Shown here: positions 59,024 through 64,000 of the stretch, piece by piece
Numbering within the stretch: the stretch's first letter is position 1
Layout: every line of letters starts with the position of its first letter
DNA from: Eumeta japonica
Taxonomy: Eukaryota > Arthropoda > Insecta > Lepidoptera > Psychidae
Direction of reading: 5' to 3'
DNA: 64,000 nt
NCBI GenBank assembly: GCA_005406025.1
Contig: BGZK01000210.1
Span: forward strand, 536,591-600,590
The notes under the pieces: model-generated
Databases searched by the model: none
What the model was told of the DNA's origin: nothing
What the model saw: only the letters and a program-made list of their open reading frames with translations
Translations under genes and position numbers: made by a program

Positions 59024-60599
59024 AAACTACACTATCAACAATGAAGAAGTTGATAATTTAATTTCATATGTAAAATATAAAATACAAAAATTTTATATAG
59101 AAAATAATAGTTACATTGTAAAATCTTAAATTTTTATGTAATTCAGGTCAATATCATACAAAGGTAACTTCAAATTCCAATAAAATATTTTCAGAAAATT
59201 TTCAGACAGCTTTCTTTTAGTTTTGAAAGAGCTTGCTTGTAGGTAATAGTTACGTAATGATTGAATGATCAGAGAAAAAAATTGCAAATATTGAAGGAAA
59301 ATACTATTATCATTGCTTTTAACATTAGTTTGAGAAGAATGTTTTTCCATATGCTCTAAACAAATTAAATACGTGTCCTTAATCTATTTAAATACTTAAA
59401 TATTTACCATTTTGATTCATAACCTGTTTTCGTCTTGTGCCCTAATCCTATTGGTGTAATAATTCTTATATTTAAGCATATTTGTCTAATTTTTAGAAAC
59501 GAATACGAACTTTTGAAAAAGATGATATTCATTTTACGCTTCACAATAAAAAAATTAATTTATTCTACAAGACCACAACTTTGTAAGCGTTACATGTAAT
59601 ACAATTATTGTAAGGAAGAGACTTGCATTGTTATATATATATATATCTTCCTTCGGGCATATATATATGCTTCAAATTGAGAAGATAAAATTATATTCTT
59701 CGGACCTCAAGAATATTTTAAGATATATATAAAGGCCATTTATATATTTTACAATGTCTACATATATATAAACTGATTAATTCGTATTAAAAATAATTTC
59801 AAGCTTTTTATAAGCTGGCCAATAACATTTAGAAAGCAAGTTACACTTCCAGGCAACATCTAGTTCTTATCGTTTCCAGTTTCAATATATAAAATGATAT
59901 AAAACTAATTGTGCAAAACTGTACATTACACACTCACACTAACTCAACACACGGGTGCTGCAATATGAATAGTTGATCATGTGTGCGTGCACCGGCCCAC
60001 TGCCCTCCATCGAGAGAAGGCCTGGGAATGACCGATTCGGTAACGAAAACTGAAACAGAGAAACCATAAGAGCGTAACGAAAATATATTTTTTAAGAAGA
60101 TACGAAATAGATAATGAATCTCTATAGTTAATTTATATTTTTTTTTAAAGAAGATATTGGCAGACTATATAAATGTCGAAGAAACGATATACATATTCAT
60201 CTAATTAAAACAGCCCAAATTTCTCATGCATAACATGTAATGCAAGCTGACAGGGTAACTACGGAATTTTCTGAGAAACAAATGTACAAATTGAATAATT
60301 ACAATTATGGTTTGTAATATGCAAATTAGTATTTGCAACAAAAAATGCACTAGTTATAAAGCAGTCCAAGCATAAATTGGAATGCGACAATCACTCACTA
60401 AAAAAAAAATTGGTTGTCTGTAAAGTCGGTTTACGAGCGATAATTTTACATGATAACGTCATAAGAAAACATTTATGAAAAATTGCATACTTTTATGAAT
60501 TGAATCGAATTATTATCACTTGCCGCAATTGTTCTTGTAATAAACAATGGAAACCACATTAACTTTTCATTTCACTTTATAAACAGTTGACAAAACAGT
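59024..60599. other. AT-rich non-coding spacer
   Basis: Contains several (TA)n runs (59,631-59,670, 59,722-59,772) and no repeat family or gene I can name. A short GC-richer patch at 59,950-60,030 (GTGTGCGTGCACCGGCCCAC) is unexplained. Confidence 0.5.
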
Positions 60600-60775
60600 T
60601 CACGTGTAGGTTGTGTGCGGCCGCTGTCTCTCTTCTACTCGGACGCATCGGCCGATGGAGTGGAAGAGAGATCGCTCGTTCCGCGCCTCGCTCGCACGCT
60701 CGGCTCAGGCGGAACGCGACAATGAGTCATGCTTTTTCGTGCGTGCAGCCGGCGTTCATCGATTTATAAGACGTT
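60600..60775. promoter_or_regulatory. GC-rich island with AP-1 site
   Basis: GTGTGCGGCCGCTGTCTCTC, GCATCGGCCGATGGAG, CGCTCGCACGCTCGGC and a perfect TGAGTCA (60,723-60,729). Two overlapping plus-strand frames of 60 and 68 codons start here but lack any motif and end soon after the island. Confidence 0.28.
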
Positions 60776-61299
60776 ATCACGTCAAAAATTTTTTAATCAC
60801 CGAGTACTCCGTCTTATAACTTTTATTTCAAATTAAGACTCAACACGAGCAAATTTATCAAAAAGAATAAAAATTATCGTATCGTATCAACGATACGATA
60901 CTTTTATTATTATATGTATATTTTATTGTATTTTCAAAGAGTTGAATTTTATCTATTGTAATTACATCACTAAAATTAAATTGGCCAAAAAAGCGCCAAG
61001 CCGACTTATAAATTAACACCAATATATTACATATATTGCGATCTAACGCTAACATTTTTTTAATGCTTGGTACATCCTATACGAAAAACATCAAACGTAT
61101 ACAAGTTTAAACAAGAAATCAAGTGGAGCGCACAAAAACATTGCAATTAACCACTGTCGTATCGAACTGCATGTATCTTAATGACGCTTATGTAGTAGTG
61201 AAACTACAAATTTATCATTGGGCGGATGCCTACTCCATAGATTTCCATGTCCACATCGCGAGGTCTGGCGGCGAGGATTTAGAAACGATCGCTATCCTT

Positions 61300-61360
61300 G
61301 ATGGATGACGTCAGAAAAATATTGCCCATATCCTCGCAACACACAGACGTCATCGATAGC
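61300..61360. promoter_or_regulatory. Inverted pair of CRE-type sites
   Basis: TGACGTCA (61,306-61,313, perfect CRE) and GACGTCAT (61,346-61,353) are inverted about 33 bp apart: GGATGACGTCAG and CAGACGTCATCGAT. Confidence 0.3.
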
Positions 61361-62048
61361 ATAACCCCTTGAACGGTTTATTGCTACCTATATACCATAT
61401 ACCTACATATATACCATTTGCTACCTATATCCTTTTTTAATTTTTTCAATAACCACCTGGTAGATTATGATTTATTGTAATTTAAGAGGGATGCTATATA
61501 AGTGAAGTACTTAGTTTGGTCTGGTATTGCAGTCAGAATACCGACATATTATATCGAGAAGATTCTCAAAAACAATCTTTAAAAAAATGGTCAGAAACAA
61601 GTATTATGCGGAAGCAAAGAATACAAATGTGCAGATTCTCGTTTATTGGAATCGAAAAACATAGAACATAAGATCAAAGTATAGTTCTGAAAAAAGTTCG
61701 TTCATCCTGCATAATAATAATGTCGAATGCGATTGTTACTTAAATACGCTACTAACTGGGTACGGCTTCAGTTACACAGACAAGGAAATAAATACCTATT
61801 TTACATCATTTTTGGAAAAAATGCCCATAATTGTATTTCTATGGAAACTAATAACACTTAAAAACAACTTTTTTGCACAATTTTACAATTTAGAAGCTAC
61901 TTAGATACTAATGAACGTAGCGGTCAATGGATACGTCCGGTGTAAATATCAATTCATTATATTCTTATTTAGAAGTTGTCCGTCCTTGCAGATTTAATGA
62001 TATCGAATCTTAACATACAGTATTGTAATAAATTTACATTATTTACTC

Positions 62049-62104
62049 ATTGTAATATAATTCAAATTCGTATATTAATATACGAATTTGAATTGTATTA
62101 CAAT
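62049..62104. repeat. 56-bp near-perfect palindrome, no loop
   Basis: ATTGTAATATAATTCAAATT CGTATATT is followed directly by AATATACG and AATTTGAATTGTATTACAAT. The two 28-bp arms differ at one position and there is no spacer. The sequence could extrude a cruciform. Confidence 0.88.
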
Positions 62105-62670
62105 CGTATAGCAATAAAAAATTAAAAAGAAAGTATCTAAATATAATCTGATTTAATAAAGCCAGCAAATTAGTTGTTCATCATACCTGTTCATAGGAGA
62201 TCGAGGTTCTATCGATTTTCTTTATAGTTCTTTTATCATTAAAAAATATATTTGAATATTATATTTTTGAAAATCCTTATCATCTCACTAATCACTGAAT
62301 TATTTTCTTCGGGCAAACTCTCAAACAACTCCACCGTTCGCCCGGTAGCTCGCATCTGCGCCCGATCCCGAATACCTGTGTTATTATAAAATGCAAAGTC
62401 TTTTGAAAAGAAATGTGAATAACGATAACAGAAGGGTGAATGGGTGCTCTTGCTGTACATGTGTGAGTGCCATTGAACTTTCGGATATATTCATACACGC
62501 TGAACTATATTGAACTATATTTTATGCTATGTTGTTCCGTGAGACTTGTTACAAATACGGAAATACTTGTATACAGAAACTTAAGATTACATTGAATAAA
62601 AATATCTTTGCTCTTAAATCAAGTTTTGTGCTTATGTAGTTGTGTTGAATGATATAAGACGTTGTTATAA

Positions 62671-62737
62671 TTTTTTAGGGTTCGCTAGTCAAGAAGAAGC
62701 ACATACAGTTTCGCCATGTTCGTCCGACTGTCTGTCC

Positions 62738-62772
<35 letters not shown>

Positions 62773-63484
62773 CGCCGCTTATCTCAGAGATTCTTAGCAC
62801 TGTAAAACTGTAATTTGGTATGGGTATATATATATAAAGGCGATATAGAATAAAATTAAAAAAAAAGGCACTATTCCTACATGAAAAATGAGGTAGAATT
62901 TTTTTTTCGTCTATCTTATAGTGCGGGATACCGTCGGATAGCTCGTTCAAAAACATTGCGGAATCATGAGTCCTTTTGAGAAATACGAAACTTTGAAATG
63001 CTATTTTTTTTTTAGAGTCAAGTGTGTCCCCCCGCCAAGTATATGGGTATTCTTATTTGGAAACGTGAAAAAAAAAATCACGACAGTGCCTAGCATAGAT
63101 ATATATCGAAGTTAAAAGGTAAACTATCACGTTAAAAGGAAACCTAATTAGGCATTATAAGTTGAAGAGTACTCGTCAACCAACTTCTAAAATACTTTCT
63201 TGGAGAAATAAAGAGCAATATTCCGTATGAATTGCATTGAAAGTTATAGAAATGACGTAGTGTTGCTTGTCTAAAATGGGTTGTAAATATCATCCTTAGA
63301 ATCGTAATACCTATGTGAGCCCGTTTTTATACATTATTACCTATCTGTTACACTGTAAAATAAATTAATAGGTTCAACCTATCAATGAAAATACTCTTGC
63401 TAAGTCCGTATATTGTGACGAGCAATACGGAACCATATAGTATGCGTGGCCCGTCACGCACTTGACCACTTTTTTTTTTTTTTT
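62671..63484 (+). repeat. Interspersed repeat, 'GGCCAAG...GTGTCGGG' family, copy 3 (forward, complete-looking)
   Basis: It starts TTTTTTAGGGTTCGCTAG, runs through TTTCGCCATGTTCGTCCG into a (TGTC)n array (62,727-62,772), then TCTCAGAGATTCTTAGCACT. It ends CAATACGGAACCATATAG and GCGTGGCCCGTCACGCACTT followed by a T run. This is the clearest copy and defines both family ends. It has no protein-coding potential; the frame 62,675-62,956 on the minus strand is repeat sequence. Confidence 0.65.
62727..62772 (+). repeat. (TGTC)n microsatellite
   Basis: About eleven TGTC/TCTG units with two TCCG interruptions. It forms part of the interspersed repeat at 62.67-63.48 kb. Confidence 0.95.
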
Positions 63485-63519
63485 GAAATATCATATTTGT
63501 AAACGATTTTTTCATATGC

Positions 63520-63541
63520 TTCCTCCTCCTCCTCCTCCTCC
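63520..63541 (+). repeat. (TCC)n microsatellite
   Basis: Seven CCT units, uninterrupted, in AT-rich DNA shortly after the end of the 62.67-63.48 kb repeat. Confidence 0.95.
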
Positions 63542-63544
63542 AAA

Positions 63545-64000
63545 ATAATCACATTGTCATATATTGTTAATCAAATACTTTATAAGATACTTTACATATT
63601 ATATACCAAAATTACTGAGCATGAACAAAAACCCGTTAACATGTATATGTAAGTTGATACGACATCATTTGAAACTTTTTGGCTACTTTTTCACGTTTCA
63701 TAGTCATAAGTAGTGTGATACATCAGTGGCTTACACACTATTTTAAGCCGTCAAAGTTTTTATCAAATTAATAGTAAAAAGGAAAAATTATTTTGTTATT
63801 GGCAAATCTCCTTTCGTTTATGTCTAATTGCAAATATTTAAATTATAATTTTAGTCTTAAAAAAATGTTACATTTCTCTTCATTATAATCACAACTCATA
63901 ACGGTCAGTTTTAAACGAAAACATTGCAAACTATAAGGATGGTTCGGTATAAGTAAAAAGTATAGAAACGATTCATAACCAAAACTGCTGACTTGTGTCT
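63545..64000. other. AT-rich spacer to window end
   Basis: No open frame of note and no recognisable repeat after the (TCC)n tract. Confidence 0.5.

Noticed and set aside
60587..60819. Overlapping 60- and 68-codon plus-strand frames
   Set aside because: Two frames are open over the same GC-rich patch, which shows base composition and not coding; neither has a motif.

Overview
The window reads as intergenic or deep-intronic DNA from an insect nuclear genome, most likely a moth or butterfly (Lepidoptera). The sequence is strongly AT-rich and has many short homopolymer and (TA)n runs. I found no intact host protein-coding gene, rRNA or tRNA. Every open frame whose product I recognise belongs to a decayed transposable element. 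The lepidopteran call rests on several interspersed repeats I recognise from moth and butterfly genomes: the 'CACCGCCGCCCATGGACAC' repeat, the 'ACCGACTTCAAA' repeat, two families that begin or end in 'GGTTCCGTA/TACGGAACCC' next to a TGTC microsatellite, the 'TTGCCCGC' repeat, and a tRNA-type SINE with the 'CGGAGAGCA...' body. This recognition is from memory, not a database search.

Layout. At 0-8 kb there are AT-rich spacers, one 'GCCGCCCATG' repeat, a reverse 'GGCCAAG' family repeat (5.9-6.8 kb) and GC-richer islands at 1.35, 5.25 and 7.25 kb. At 8.3-8.7 kb lies a fragment of an endonuclease domain resembling the C-terminal domain of Helentron/PIF1-helicase proteins. At 10.78-11.31 kb is a fold-back element with two 138-bp inverted arms. 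At 14.59-15.81 kb is an old tandem duplication. From 16 to 26 kb there are further interspersed repeats, a 68-bp near-perfect palindrome at 21.2 kb and a Sox-like site cluster at 20.73 kb. At 28.5-32.2 kb (minus strand) is a nearly full-length but dead RTE-clade LINE, with an ORF1-like region plus an endonuclease-reverse transcriptase. At 34.45-35.23 kb (minus) is a second, more decayed RTE-type LINE 3' fragment. At 36.9-44.5 kb there are repeats, two short non-autonomous elements with inverted ends (39.44 and 43.92 kb) and a SINE (42.16 kb). From 44.5 to 54 kb the DNA is AT-rich with few recognisable features and one large GC-rich island (51.67-52.08 kb). At 54.18-55.21 kb is a mariner transposase pseudogene, followed by a CpG-rich island (55.43-55.83 kb). 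At 56-64 kb there are repeats, including one copy with an internal tandem duplication, two more palindromes and an AP-1/CRE-bearing interval.

How the parts relate. No pathway or operon can be read here. The window records successive transposon insertions: RTE LINEs, a mariner, a probable Helentron fragment, SINEs and MITE-like repeats. Between them lie short GC-richer, transcription-factor-motif-dense islands in AT-rich DNA, the pattern expected if the window sits in the regulatory domain or a large intron of a developmental gene. That interpretation is inference and needs cross-species alignment. I did not find a convincing new biological system. The most unusual structures are the fold-back element, the three near-perfect 50-68 bp palindromes, the repeat with internal triplication, and the motif-dense islands.
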